Positions 42,468 to 51,185 are shown, counted from the first letter of the stretch. The stretch: DNA of 64,000 nucleotides from Geodermatophilus telluris (GCF_900102745.1 NZ_FMZF01000001.1:1020163-1084162); one strand, 5' to 3'. Notes: generated by a model from the sequence alone, not told the origin. Translations and numbers: made by a program.

Positions 42468-45400
42468 TCAGGGGCGGCGCAGGCCGCGCAGCGTCCGGAC
42501 GGCGACCAGCAGCTCGGGCAGCTCGTGCCGGTCCCCCGCCGCGAGGTCGGCGAGCTGGGCCGCGGCGCGGCGCTGACCGGCGTCCCAGGAGTCCGCCCAG
42601 GCCGCCACCAGCGCGGCGGCATCGGCCGGTCCCCGGCGGCCGGCGAGCACCTCCGCGGTGAGCTCGGCCTGCTCGGTGGCGAGGTCGTCGCGCAGCGAGG
42701 CGCGCGCCATCGACGGCCAGCGCCGGTCGCGGGGCAGCGCGATGACCAGCTCGCGCAGCGGCACCAGCGCCAGCCGCTCGGCCAGCTCCTGCGCCACCTG
42801 CCCGGCCAGCTCGATCGGCGCGCCGGTTCGCTCGGCGACGACGGCGAGGTCGAGCGCGGCCGGCAGCAGCGGCGCCGCGGCCACCTCCCCCGCCAGGGCC
42901 GCCGGGACGCCCGCCCGCTGCAGGTGCGCCGACCGCTCGGCGTAGGCCGCCGCCTCGTCGCCCAGCAGCCACCCGGGCAGGCCCGCCCGCACGGCCGCCA
43001 CGGGTGCGGCGAACCGGTCCGTCACGCGGCCGACGGGCACCGCGGCGCCGCCGACCAGCTCCGGCAGCCGCAGCAGCCAGCGGGTGGCCCGCTCGGCCAG
43101 CCGGGTGGCCTCGGTGCGCAGCTCCACCTGCACGGGGGCCGGCACCCGGTTGTCCAGCGGCCGGACGGCGTCCCAGAGCCGGTCGACGCCGAACACCGCG
43201 CGCGCCGCCGCGTGCGCCCGCACCACGCCGACGAGGTCGACGCCGGTCTCCTCGGCCAGCCGGAACAGCCCGGTGACCCCGGCGGTGTTGACCGCCCGGT
43301 TGGTGAGCGCGGTGGCCACGATCTCCCGCCGCAGCGGGTGGGCGGCGACCGCCTCGGGGAAGCGCTCGCGCAGCGCCTGCGGGAAGTAGTCGGTCAGCAG
43401 GCCGGCGAGCGCGGGGTCGTCGGGCAGGTCGGAGGCCAGGACGGCGTCGCTGACCTCGAGCTTGGCGTAGGCCAGCAGCACGGACAGCTCCGGGCTGGTC
43501 AGCGCCTGCCCGTCGCGCCGCCGCTGGGCCAGCGCCCGCTCGTCGGGCAGCGCCTCGACGGCCCGCGCCAGCCGGCCCGAGCGCTCCAGGTGCCGGAGGA
43601 AGCGCTCGTGGGCGTCGAGCAGGCTGCGCGCGGAGCTCACCTCGGTGGCCAGCGTGGCGTTCTGCGCGTGGTTGTCGGTGAGGACCGCGGCGGCGACCTC
43701 GTCGGTCATGTCGGCCAGCAGCGCGGCGCGGCCCTCGGCGTCGAGCTCGCCGGCCTCGACCACCCCGTTCAGCGCGATCTTGATGTTCACCTCGTGGTCG
43801 GAGGTGTCCACGCCGGCGGAGTTGTCGATCGCGTCGGTGTTCACCCGGCCGCCGGCCAGCGCGTACTCCACGCGGCCGCGCTGGGTCAGCCCGAGGTTGC
43901 CGCCCTCCCCCACCACGCGCACGCGCAGCTGCCCGCCGTCGACCCGGACGGCGTCGTTGGCCTTGTCCCCGACGTCGAGGTGGCTCTCGGTCGCGGCCTT
44001 GACGTAGGTGCCGATGCCGCCGTTGAACAGCAGGTCCACCGGCGCGAGCAGCACCGCCCGGATCAGCTCGACCGGCGACAGGCTGTCGACGTCCTCGGCC
44101 AGGCCCAGCGCGGCGCGCATCGGCTCGCTGACCGGGACCGACTTCGCCGTCCGCGGCCACACGCCGCCGCCGGGGCTGATCAGCGCGGGGTCGTAGTCGG
44201 CCCACGACGAGCGCGGCAGGTCGAACAGCCGGCGGCGCTCGGCGAAGGAGGTCGCCGCGTCGGGGGTAGGGTCGACGAACACGTGGCGGTGGTCGAAGGC
44301 GGCCACCAGCCGGATGTGCTCGGACAGCAGCATCCCGTTGCCGAACACGTCGCCGGACATGTCGCCGACGCCGACGACGGTGAACTCCTGGCTCTGCACG
44401 TCGACGTCGAGCTCGCGGAAGTGCCGGGTCACCGACTCCCACGCGCCGCGGGCGGTGATGCCCATGGCCTTGTGGTCGTAGCCGACCGACCCGCCGGAGG
44501 CGAACGCGTCCCCGAGCCAGAAGCCGCGCTCGAGCGCGACGGAGTTGGCCAGGTCGGAGAAGGTCGCCGTGCCCTTGTCGGCGGCCACGACGAGGTAGGC
44601 GTCGTCGCCGTCGTGCCGGACCACCCGCTCCGGCGGCACGACCTTCCCGCCCACCAGGTCGTCGGTGAGCGACAGCAGTGCCCCGATGAAGAGCGTGTAG
44701 CAGGCCTGCCCCTCCGCCAGCACCTCCTCGCGGGAGGCGCCCTCCGGGAGCGGGGTGCGGACGACGAAGCCGCCCTTGGCGCCGGTGGGCACGATGACGG
44801 TGTTCTTCACCATCTGCGCCTTGACCAGGCCCAGCACCTCGGTGCGGAGGTCCTCGCGCCGGTCGGACCAGCGCAGGCCGCCGCGGGCGACCGCGCCGAA
44901 GCGCAGGTGCACGCCCATCACCCGCGGCGAGCTGACGAACACCTCGCGGGCCGGGCGCGGCTCGGGCAGGTCGGGGACGGCGTGCGGGTCGAGCTTGATC
45001 GCCAGGGGCGCGGGCCGGGTGGCCGCGGGGGCGAAGTAGGTGGTGCGCTGGGTGGCGGTGACGGCGGCCAGCAGGCTGGTGAGCACCCGGTCGGCGTCGA
45101 GGGAGTCCACCCGCCCGATCGCCTCCCGCAGCGAGTCGACCAGCGCCTGCTGGCGGGTGGCCCGGCCGGCCTCGCGGCCCGGGGAGAAGCGGGTCTCGAA
45201 CAGCGCCACCAGGCGGGCGACCACGTCGGGGTGCGCGGCCAGCACCCCCTCGACGTAGCGCTGGCCGAACGGCAGCCCGGCCTGGCGCAGCCACTGCACG
45301 TAGGCGCGCACCACGGTCACCTGGCGCCAGTTGAGCCCCGCGAGCAGCACCAGCGCGCCGAGGCCGTCGTCCTCGGCCTCGCCGCGCCACACCGCGGCGA

Positions 45401-47378
45401 CCGCCTCGGTGAACCGCTCGGGCAGCGAGCCCGGGAAGGGCAGGTCCCCGCCGGGCGCGGTGAGCCCGAAGTCGTAGATCCAGGCCGGCGGGGCGCCGAT
45501 CCGGTCGATCTCGTAGGGCCGCTCGTCGACGACGTCGACACCCATGTGCTGCAGCACCGGCAGCACGTCGGACAGCAGCAGCCGCTCCCCCACCCGGTAG
45601 ACGGTCAGCCGCGGCTCGGCGGCGCCCGCGCCGCGCGGGCGGCGCAGCCGCAGGCCGAGCTCGCCGGGCGCCAGCGCGTCGAGGCGGGCGAGGTCCTCCA
45701 CGGCCGTGGCCGCCGGGAAGTCCTCCTGGTAGGCGGCCGGGAAGGCGTCGGCCACGCGCGCGAGCACCTGCTCGGCCTCGGCGCCGTGGCGCTCGGCGAG
45801 GGCCTCGGCGAGGTCGTCGGTCCAGCTGCGGGCGACGGCGGAGAGCTCCTGCTGCAGCGCCTCGACGTCCACCCCGCCCGGCGTCGGGACGCCGTCGCGG
45901 CCGACCGGCACCCGGACGACGAAGTGCAGCCGGGCCAGCACCGACTCGGTGGAGCGCGCGGTGAACTCGATGTCGCGCCCGCCCAGCCGGGACAGCAGCA
46001 GCTGCTGCATGGCCAGCCGGACCTCGGTCGTGTACCGGTCGCGCGGCAGGTAGACCAGCGCCGACCAGAACCGGCCCCACGGGTCGCGGCGCAGGAACAG
46101 CCGGGTGAGCCGGCGCTCCTGCAGGTAGAGCACCGACAGGGCGACCGGCAGCAGCTCGCCGGAGGAGGCCTGGAACAGCTCGTCGCGCGGGAGGGTCTCC
46201 AGGACGTCGACCAGGGTCTTGCCGGTGTGGCTGTCGGCCGGCACGCCGGAGCGGGCGACCACCTCGGCGACGCGGCGGCGCACCAGCGGGACGTCGCGGA
46301 CCCCGGCCGCGGCCGCCGCGGTGGGGAACAGCCCGACCAGGCGGTGCTGGCGCGCCGGGCGGTCGCCGTCGGCGGGCAGGGTGACCGCCACGAGGTCCAG
46401 CCAGGCCCGGCGGTGCACGGTGGAGCGGATGTCGGCCTTGGTCACCGTGAGCAGCGCGGGGCCGAGGGCGCCGGGCGCCTCGGGCAGCGCCGGGGCGGCG
46501 TCGCTGCGCAGCACGCCCAGGCCGCTGCCGGGGACCGCGCGGACCGCCGTCCCGACCTCGACGTCGCGGCCGCCGAGGAAGACGAAGTTGCCGTCGGCCA
46601 GCCAGCGCAGCAGCGCGGCGGCCTCGGCGGGGTCGTCGGCGGGATCGGTGACGTCGGCGCTGCCGTGCTCCTCCAGGCGGGTGGCCAGCTCGAGGGCCCG
46701 GGCGGCGGTGCGCGGCGCGTCCTCGTCGACGGCGCGGACGTCGGCGAGCACGGTCCGCAGGCCGGCCACCAGGTCACCGGCGGCCTCGTCGTCCAGCGGG
46801 CCGTCGAGCACCGCGGCGATCCACGACTCGGCCAGCGCGTCGGGGCCGCACGAGCCCACGTCGGTCAGGCCGCTGTCGCAGAAGGCGCGCAGCGTGCCGG
46901 TGACGTCGCGGCGGACGACGACCACCGGGTGCACGACGTGCTGCAGGCCCACGCCCTGCCGGACGACCTCCGCGGTGACCGAGTCGACGAGGAAGGGCAT
47001 GTCGTCGGTGACCACGAGCAGCAGCCCGCGGCCGTCGGTCACCCGCTCGACGGCGACGGTGGCCGACCCCTGCGGCCGGACGGCGGCCACCCGCAGGTGG
47101 CGCAGCGCCAGGCTCGCGAGGTCGGCGGGCTCGTGGCCGAGGACCTCGGCGGCCGGCTCGCTCCAGTAGTACCGCTGCAGCAGCGCGGGCAGGTCACCCG
47201 TCCCGCAGCCCGCGGGCAGGGCGCCGGCCGCGTCGCCGGCCGCGGCGCTCGCGGCCCGGGCGAGCAGGGCGCGCTTCTCGTCGTTGGCCGCCTCCAGGGC
47301 GGCCAGCTCCGGCGGCAGGTCGGAGGCGCCGTTCTCCTGGGGTGCGGGTACCGGACCGGCCTCGGACGTGCTGACCAC
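42468..47378 (-). CDS. gdh: NAD-specific glutamate dehydrogenase, 180-kDa class
   Basis: A 1636-residue GDH of the large L-GDH180 class, converting glutamate to 2-oxoglutarate and ammonium with NAD. The N-terminal 700 residues are the regulatory part with ACT-like repeats (TDDMPFLVDSVTAEV). The catalytic core is seen at GGLRWSDRREDLRTEVL, KNTVIVPTGAKGGFVV near residue 866, DNHAQNATL and the nucleotide fold VVGVGDMSGDVFGNGMLL. The C-terminal 400 residues are helical. GTG at 47378 follows TAGCGT (47392-47387) by 8 bases, so it is probably leaderless. In mycobacteria and streptomycetes this class is catabolic. Confidence 0.95.
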   Translation of the reverse strand: MVSTSEAGPVPAPQENGASDLPPELAALEAANDEKRALLARAASAAAGDAAGALPAGCGTGDLPALLQRYYWSEPAAEVLGHEPADLASLALRHLRVAAVRPQGSATVAVERVTDGRGLLLVVTDDMPFLVDSVTAEVVRQGVGLQHVVHPVVVVRRDVTGTLRAFCDSGLTDVGSCGPDALAESWIAAVLDGPLDDEAAGDLVAGLRTVLADVRAVDEDAPRTAARALELATRLEEHGSADVTDPADDPAEAAALLRWLADGNFVFLGGRDVEVGTAVRAVPGSGLGVLRSDAAPALPEAPGALGPALLTVTKADIRSTVHRRAWLDLVAVTLPADGDRPARQHRLVGLFPTAAAAAGVRDVPLVRRRVAEVVARSGVPADSHTGKTLVDVLETLPRDELFQASSGELLPVALSVLYLQERRLTRLFLRRDPWGRFWSALVYLPRDRYTTEVRLAMQQLLLSRLGGRDIEFTARSTESVLARLHFVVRVPVGRDGVPTPGGVDVEALQQELSAVARSWTDDLAEALAERHGAEAEQVLARVADAFPAAYQEDFPAATAVEDLARLDALAPGELGLRLRRPRGAGAAEPRLTVYRVGERLLLSDVLPVLQHMGVDVVDERPYEIDRIGAPPAWIYDFGLTAPGGDLPFPGSLPERFTEAVAAVWRGEAEDDGLGALVLLAGLNWRQVTVVRAYVQWLRQAGLPFGQRYVEGVLAAHPDVVARLVALFETRFSPGREAGRATRQQALVDSLREAIGRVDSLDADRVLTSLLAAVTATQRTTYFAPAATRPAPLAIKLDPHAVPDLPEPRPAREVFVSSPRVMGVHLRFGAVARGGLRWSDRREDLRTEVLGLVKAQMVKNTVIVPTGAKGGFVVRTPLPEGASREEVLAEGQACYTLFIGALLSLTDDLVGGKVVPPERVVRHDGDDAYLVVAADKGTATFSDLANSVALERGFWLGDAFASGGSVGYDHKAMGITARGAWESVTRHFRELDVDVQSQEFTVVGVGDMSGDVFGNGMLLSEHIRLVAAFDHRHVFVDPTPDAATSFAERRRLFDLPRSSWADYDPALISPGGGVWPRTAKSVPVSEPMRAALGLAEDVDSLSPVELIRAVLLAPVDLLFNGGIGTYVKAATESHLDVGDKANDAVRVDGGQLRVRVVGEGGNLGLTQRGRVEYALAGGRVNTDAIDNSAGVDTSDHEVNIKIALNGVVEAGELDAEGRAALLADMTDEVAAAVLTDNHAQNATLATEVSSARSLLDAHERFLRHLERSGRLARAVEALPDERALAQRRRDGQALTSPELSVLLAYAKLEVSDAVLASDLPDDPALAGLLTDYFPQALRERFPEAVAAHPLRREIVATALTNRAVNTAGVTGLFRLAEETGVDLVGVVRAHAAARAVFGVDRLWDAVRPLDNRVPAPVQVELRTEATRLAERATRWLLRLPELVGGAAVPVGRVTDRFAAPVAAVRAGLPGWLLGDEAAAYAERSAHLQRAGVPAALAGEVAAAPLLPAALDLAVVAERTGAPIELAGQVAQELAERLALVPLRELVIALPRDRRWPSMARASLRDDLATEQAELTAEVLAGRRGPADAAALVAAWADSWDAGQRRAAAQLADLAAGDRHELPELLVAVRTLRGLRRP

Positions 47379-47458
47379 GACAGCCCACGCTAGTGCGCCG
47401 CGTGGTGCCCGTCACCGCGACCGCTCCCCCCGGCGTGCCGCGCCTCCCGTGTCGCGCG

Positions 47459-47827
47459 TCAGCCCCGGTCGAGGACGGTGTCGGCCAGCCAGCCGACCAC
47501 CGCGAGGACCAGCCCGCCGACGACCGCGGTGCCGAAGCCGTCGACGTCGAGCCGGTCGGACAGCGCGGCCGTCAGCCCGAGCAGCGCGGCGTTGACCACC
47601 AGGAGGAACAGCCCGAGCGTCAGCAGCACCGCCGGGAGGGACAGGAACCGCAGGATCGGCCCGACCACCGCGTTGACCACCGCGAACAGCAGCGCGACCC
47701 ACAGGAAGGTGCCGGTGACGCCGAGCGGCGCGTCCTGGTTGCCGACGACGTCGATCCCCGGGAGGTACTGGGCGAGGAGGTAGAACGCCACCGCCATGAC
47801 GACGACCTTGAGCGCGAACCTGATCAC
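47459..47827 (-). CDS. Small four-helix membrane protein (phage-holin superfamily IV-like)
   Basis: A 122-residue protein with four hydrophobic segments: FALKVVVMAVAFYLLAQYL, TGTFLWVALLFAVVNAVVGP, LPAVLLTLGLFLLVVNAALL, and AVVGGLVLAVVGWLADTV. It fits the family PF04020, named after mycobacterial 4-TMS holins. Members are common chromosomal genes in bacteria and need not be phage lysis genes; nothing else phage-like is here. GTG at 47827 lies 6 bases after TAGCGT (47839-47834), again leaderless. Confidence 0.88.
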   Translation of the reverse strand: MIRFALKVVVMAVAFYLLAQYLPGIDVVGNQDAPLGVTGTFLWVALLFAVVNAVVGPILRFLSLPAVLLTLGLFLLVVNAALLGLTAALSDRLDVDGFGTAVVGGLVLAVVGWLADTVLDRG

Positions 47828-47864
47828 GCCGTCACGCTAGTGCCGGTTCCTGGGAGCACCCTGT

Positions 47865-47914
47865 GTCTGCGGCCGTCTAGGGCTCTCTCGCGTCCACGCG
47901 AGACAGCCGCAGAC
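47865..47914 (-). repeat. Palindromic repeat PAL-B (terminator of the NTF2-like gene)
   Basis: Outer arms GTCTGCGGC (47865-47873) and GCCGCAGAC (47906-47914) enclose an inner hairpin CTCTCGCG-TCCA-CGCGAGA. The outer arm and the following CGTCTAGGGC resemble PAL-A at 39004-39045. It lies 6 bases beyond the NTF2-like stop codon. Confidence 0.65.
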
Positions 47915-47919
47915 GGACC

Positions 47920-48345
47920 TCACGGGACCGGCGTCTGGGTGTAGAGGGCCAGCCGCCAGCGGCCGCCGACGCGGACGTAGAGGCTGGTCATCGCCCCGGT
48001 GAACGGATCGCCGTCCGCGTCCCGCCAGGCCCGGCCGGTGTAGACCAGGGCGGCGGCGCCGTCCCCGGCGGCCACGACGCGGACGTCGGTGAGCTCGTAG
48101 CGGTGCCAGGGCGGGGACTGCCCCAGGGCCGCGACCACGGTGGGCCGGTCGAGCACGCTCCCGTCGGCCAGCACCATCAGCCCGTCGTCGGCCATGACCC
48201 CGCCGTAGAAGTCGGCGCCGGTCGCCGCGCACAGGGCGTCCCAGCCGGCCCGCTCCAGGGCCAGCAGCTCCTCGGTCACCTGCTGCTCCACGGCGCCAGC
48301 CTGGGGCTCGCCGCGGCCGGGCGCGACCCCCTGCCGCACGGTCAC
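47920..48345 (-). CDS. NTF2-like / DUF4440-type protein
   Basis: A small protein of the nuclear transport factor 2 fold, with LLALERAGWDALCAATGADF, RPTVVAALG and a C-terminal SLYVRVGGRWRLALYTQTPV. Such proteins are often small-molecule isomerases or binding proteins, but the substrate is unknown. GTG at 48345 overlaps the stop of the GAP-family gene as GTGA, pointing to coupled translation (141 residues); GTG at 48291 would give the 123-residue conserved core. The function may be linked to the exporter. Confidence 0.8.
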   Translation of the reverse strand: MTVRQGVAPGRGEPQAGAVEQQVTEELLALERAGWDALCAATGADFYGGVMADDGLMVLADGSVLDRPTVVAALGQSPPWHRYELTDVRVVAAGDGAAALVYTGRAWRDADGDPFTGAMTSLYVRVGGRWRLALYTQTPVP

Positions 48346-49091
48346 CCGACGGGCAGGGCGTCGACGACGTGCGGCAGGGCCTCGGCGACCAGGTACAGGC
48401 CGAGGAGGGCCAGCACCCAGGCCGTGGCCTCGCCGGAGTTCCGCGACAGCCACCCCTCGAACCGGGTGAGGGCGGGGGTGAGCCGGTCGTGGAGGGCGGC
48501 GCGGACGGCCAGCAGCACGAGCGCGGGCAGCACCATGAGCAGGCAGTAGCCGGCCAGGACGGCGACGGTCGGCCCGGCCCCGACGCCCGCGGTGGCGAGC
48601 AGGGCGAGCGCCGCCAGGTAGGGGACCATCGACGCCGCCTCGACCCCCACCGCGGCGACGGCGAGGGTCACCACCGCCCCGGGTGGCCCGTCCCCGCGGG
48701 CGCGGTCGCGCCACCGGCCCAGCCGCCCGGGGCCGCGGGCGGCCCGCCGCCGCTCCCTGCTCGCGCGGCGCCGCTCCTTGCCCGCCCGCGTCCACGGCTC
48801 GACGGTCAGGCCGAGGACGAGCAGGACCGAGCCGGCGACGAGCTGGGCGACCCGGCCCGCGGGGGTGGCCAGCAGGGACCGGAGCGGGTCGAGCAGCTCG
48901 CCGGCACCGAGGGCGAGGACGACGCCGAGCAGCAGGTAGCCGCCGGCGACCGTGCCGAGGAACAGCAGCACCCGCCCGGCGCGGACCCGTCCGGGGGCGG
49001 TCATCAGCCACAGCGGCAGCACCAGGGTGCCGATGCTGGTGCTGTCGACCAGGGCCAGTCCGGCCAGGGGGAGCAGGAGCGCGAGGTCCAC
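48342..49091 (-). CDS. GAP-family (Sap/SfLAP) exporter protein
   Basis: A 249-residue membrane protein with about six helices in two blocks. It begins VDLALLLPLAGLALVDSTSIGTL, which is the GAP/sulfolipid-addressing-protein family signature. Between the blocks lies an Arg-rich loop (KERRRASRERRRAARGPGR). Mycobacterial members help export glycolipids. GTG at 49091 has GGAGG upstream, and GTG at 49106 is disfavoured. Divergent from a TetR regulator with two palindromes between, so it is likely repressed by that protein. Confidence 0.85.
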   Translation of the reverse strand: MDLALLLPLAGLALVDSTSIGTLVLPLWLMTAPGRVRAGRVLLFLGTVAGGYLLLGVVLALGAGELLDPLRSLLATPAGRVAQLVAGSVLLVLGLTVEPWTRAGKERRRASRERRRAARGPGRLGRWRDRARGDGPPGAVVTLAVAAVGVEAASMVPYLAALALLATAGVGAGPTVAVLAGYCLLMVLPALVLLAVRAALHDRLTPALTRFEGWLSRNSGEATAWVLALLGLYLVAEALPHVVDALPVG

Positions 49092-49110
49092 GGGTCCTCC
49101 GTCCACGTGG

Positions 49111-49126
49111 CAGCACAGGTGTGCTG
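49111..49126. promoter_or_regulatory. TetR-type operator O1
   Basis: A 16-bp palindrome, CAGCACA-GG-TGTGCTG, lies in the divergent promoter region. It shares the core AGCACA with O2, whose centre is 28 bp away. Confidence 0.65.
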
Positions 49127-49137
49127 CTGCGCGGAAA

Positions 49138-49155
49138 CTAGCACAGTCGTGCTAG
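49138..49155. promoter_or_regulatory. TetR-type operator O2
   Basis: An 18-bp inverted repeat, CTAGCAC-AGTC-GTGCTAG, ends 9 bases before the TetR start codon. Both operators have the AGCAC...GTGCT half-sites, so autoregulation and control of the GAP-family gene are likely. Confidence 0.65.
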
Positions 49156-49164
49156 GAAGTCGCC

Positions 49165-49755
49165 GTGCCCAGGACCGTGGACGCCGAGCAGCGCCGCCGG
49201 GAGCTCGGCGAGGCCGTGTGGCGGGTGATCCGGCGCGACGGCGTCCCCGGGGCGTCGGTGCGCAACGTGGCGCGGGAGGCCGGCACGTCGATGGGGTCGC
49301 TCCGGCACTGGTTCACCACCCAGGACGACCTGCTGCGGTTCGCCATGACGCTGGTGGCCGAGCGGGCCCGGGCGCGGGTGGTCGCGGTGCTCGCCGCCTC
49401 GGACACCGTCGACGACCGCGGGCTGCGCGCGCTGGAGGAGGTGCTGCCGCTCGACGAGGAGCGCCGGGCCGAGACCGAGGTGTGGCTGGCACTGACCGCC
49501 CGCGCGCTGGTCGACCCGCGGCTCGCGGCGCTGCGGGACGCCTCCGCGGAGGACCTCCTCGCCCTGTGCGCGCTGGTGCTGCGCGAGCCCGGCGCCCTGC
49601 GGGCCGGCCTGGACCCCGGCCTGGAGGCCGAGCGGCTGTACGCCGTCCTCGACGGGCTCGCCGTCCACGCGCTGACCCGGCCGGCCGCGCTGCCGGCCGA
49701 CCGCGCGCGGCAGGTGCTCGCGGCGCACCTCGAGGCTCTGCGCGACACGCGCTAG
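49165..49755 (+). CDS. TetR/AcrR-family transcriptional regulator
   Basis: A 196-residue repressor. The N-terminal helix-turn-helix reads RVIRRDGVPGASVRNVAREA and GTSMGSLRHWFTTQDDLLRF. The BetI-like C-terminal domain (ETEVWLALTARALVDPRLAAL) would bind an unknown inducer. It is divergent from the GAP-family gene with two palindromic operators between. GTG at 49165; no Shine-Dalgarno sequence is seen. Confidence 0.92.
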   Translation: MPRTVDAEQRRRELGEAVWRVIRRDGVPGASVRNVAREAGTSMGSLRHWFTTQDDLLRFAMTLVAERARARVVAVLAASDTVDDRGLRALEEVLPLDEERRAETEVWLALTARALVDPRLAALRDASAEDLLALCALVLREPGALRAGLDPGLEAERLYAVLDGLAVHALTRPAALPADRARQVLAAHLEALRDTR

Positions 49756-49809
49756 TCACCTCTACCGATCTCTACCCCCGGGCCTAGACGGGGCCATACG
49801 GTGCTCGAC

Positions 49810-50997
49810 GTGGACCCCGTGCGGAACCCCTACGCCCCGGGCGCCGGCCAGCGCCCGCCCGAGCTGGCCGGCCGCGACGACGAGCTGTCGGCCTTCGACG
49901 TCGTCCTCGAGCGGATCGCCCGCGGCCGGCCCGAGCGCTCGCTGGTGCTCACCGGGCTGCGCGGCGTCGGCAAGACCGTGCTGCTCAACCAGCTGCGCTC
50001 GGCGGCGATCGGCCGCGGCTGGGGCACCGGGAAGATCGAGGCACGACCGGACCAGTCGCTGCGCCGGCCGGTGTCCTCGGCGCTGCACATGGCACTGCGC
50101 GAGCTGCGCCACCCCGACCAGGAGTCGATGGACGCCGTGCTCGGGGTGCTCAAGGCGTTCGCCCAGCGGCTCAGCCCGGCCGACGCGAAGCTGCGCGACC
50201 GGTGGCAGCCGGGCATCGACGTCCCCGCCGGCACCGGGCGGGCGGACTCCGGCGACATGGAGATCGACCTGGTCGAGCTGCTCAGCGACGCCGCGGGGCT
50301 GGCCGCCGACGTCGGGAAGGGCATCGCGCTGTTCGTCGACGAGATGCAGGACGTGCAGCCGGCCGACGTCTCGGCGATCTGCGCGGCCTGCCACGAGCTG
50401 TCGCAGCAGGGGGCGCCGCTGATCGTCGTCGGCGCGGGCCTCCCCCACCTGCCGGCGGTGCTGTCGGCGTCCAAGAGCTACTCCGAGCGGCTGTTCCGCT
50501 ACCTGCGCATCGACCGGCTCGACCGGCCGGCCGCCGACCGGGCACTGCTGGCCCCGGCCGAGCGGGAGGAGGTCACCTTCGAGCCCGCCGCCCTCGACGC
50601 CCTCTACGACGCCGCCGACGGCTACCCCTACTTCGTGCAGGCCTACGGCAAGGTCACCTGGGACGTCGCGGCCGCCTCCCCCGTCACCGCCGCCGACGTC
50701 GCGATGGCCGCCCCGGTGGCCGAGGCCGAGCTGGCCGTCGGCTTCTTCGGCTCCCGCTACGACCGGGCCACGCCCGCCGAGCGCGAGTACATGCACGCCA
50801 TGGCCGAGCTCGGCGGACCGGCGGGGACGGCGGTGGCGACGGCGGAGGTCGCGGCCACCCTGGGGCGCAAGCCGGCGTCGCTGTCCCCCGCGCGCGACTC
50901 GCTGATCAAGAAGGGGCTGGTCTACTCCGCCGAGCGCGGCCAGATCGCCTTCACCGTGCCGCACTTCGGCCGCTACCTGCTCCACCACCCCGACTGA
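49810..50997 (+). CDS. Orphan AAA/STAND-type ATPase
   Basis: A 395-residue P-loop ATPase. Walker A is GLRGVGKTVLL (about 49-59), Walker B is GIALFVDEMQDVQ, and the sensor region IVVGAGLPHLPAVL follows. The last 90 residues look like a winged helix (VAATLGRKPASLSPARDSLI). The layout resembles Orc1/Cdc6-like or STAND ATPases, but no nuclease or effector is fused or adjacent. GTG at 49810 lies 7 bases after TACGGT (49797-49802), so leaderless; GTG at 49801 is the alternative. Direct repeats CTCTACC-N3-CTCTACC lie upstream at 49760-49777. Function unknown. Confidence 0.85.
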   Translation: MDPVRNPYAPGAGQRPPELAGRDDELSAFDVVLERIARGRPERSLVLTGLRGVGKTVLLNQLRSAAIGRGWGTGKIEARPDQSLRRPVSSALHMALRELRHPDQESMDAVLGVLKAFAQRLSPADAKLRDRWQPGIDVPAGTGRADSGDMEIDLVELLSDAAGLAADVGKGIALFVDEMQDVQPADVSAICAACHELSQQGAPLIVVGAGLPHLPAVLSASKSYSERLFRYLRIDRLDRPAADRALLAPAEREEVTFEPAALDALYDAADGYPYFVQAYGKVTWDVAAASPVTAADVAMAAPVAEAELAVGFFGSRYDRATPAEREYMHAMAELGGPAGTAVATAEVAATLGRKPASLSPARDSLIKKGLVYSAERGQIAFTVPHFGRYLLHHPD

Positions 50998-51040
50998 GGC
51001 GTCCCCGCGACGACCGGGCGGCCTGGTCGCCGGGCGCCCC

Positions 51041-51109
51041 ACCCGACCGTGCGGCGTCCCACCCGACCGTGCGGCGTCCTACCCGACCGTGGGACGTCGG
51101 GTAGGACGC
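51041..51109 (+). repeat. 20-bp tandem repeats ending in a terminator hairpin
   Basis: The unit ACCCGACCGTGCGGCGTCC occurs at 51041 and 51061, with a partial copy at 51081. The last copy forms a hairpin with perfect 14-bp arms (51074-51087 and 51096-51109), probably the terminator of the ATPase gene. Confidence 0.75.
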
Positions 51110-51114
51110 GCCAC

Positions 51115-51131
51115 GATCAGGTCACCTGATC
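51115..51131. promoter_or_regulatory. Palindrome upstream of the ZIP-like gene
   Basis: GATCAGGT-C-ACCTGATC is a perfect 17-bp inverted repeat, 54 bases before the start codon. It could be the operator of a metal regulator, but does not match the AT-rich actinobacterial Zur box. Confidence 0.4.
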
Positions 51132-51185
51132 ATCGCGCACGGCCGCCGGTGGTTGGGGCGCGCAACCGGGGGAACGCAGAGAGCT

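Noticed and set aside
42525..47393. A 1622-residue frame on the plus strand opposite glutamate dehydrogenase
   Set aside because: It is a mirror of the real gene's third-position GC bias. It has no domain or ribosome site, and the minus frame is a full-length GDH.
47459..47827. Prophage or lysis cassette suggested by a holin-like protein
   Set aside because: The PF04020 family is widespread on chromosomes; no endolysin, integrase, structural gene or attachment site is nearby.
51041..51109. A CRISPR array in the tandem repeats
   Set aside because: The 20-bp units are contiguous with no spacers, only two and a partial copy, and there are no cas genes. A terminator reading explains them.
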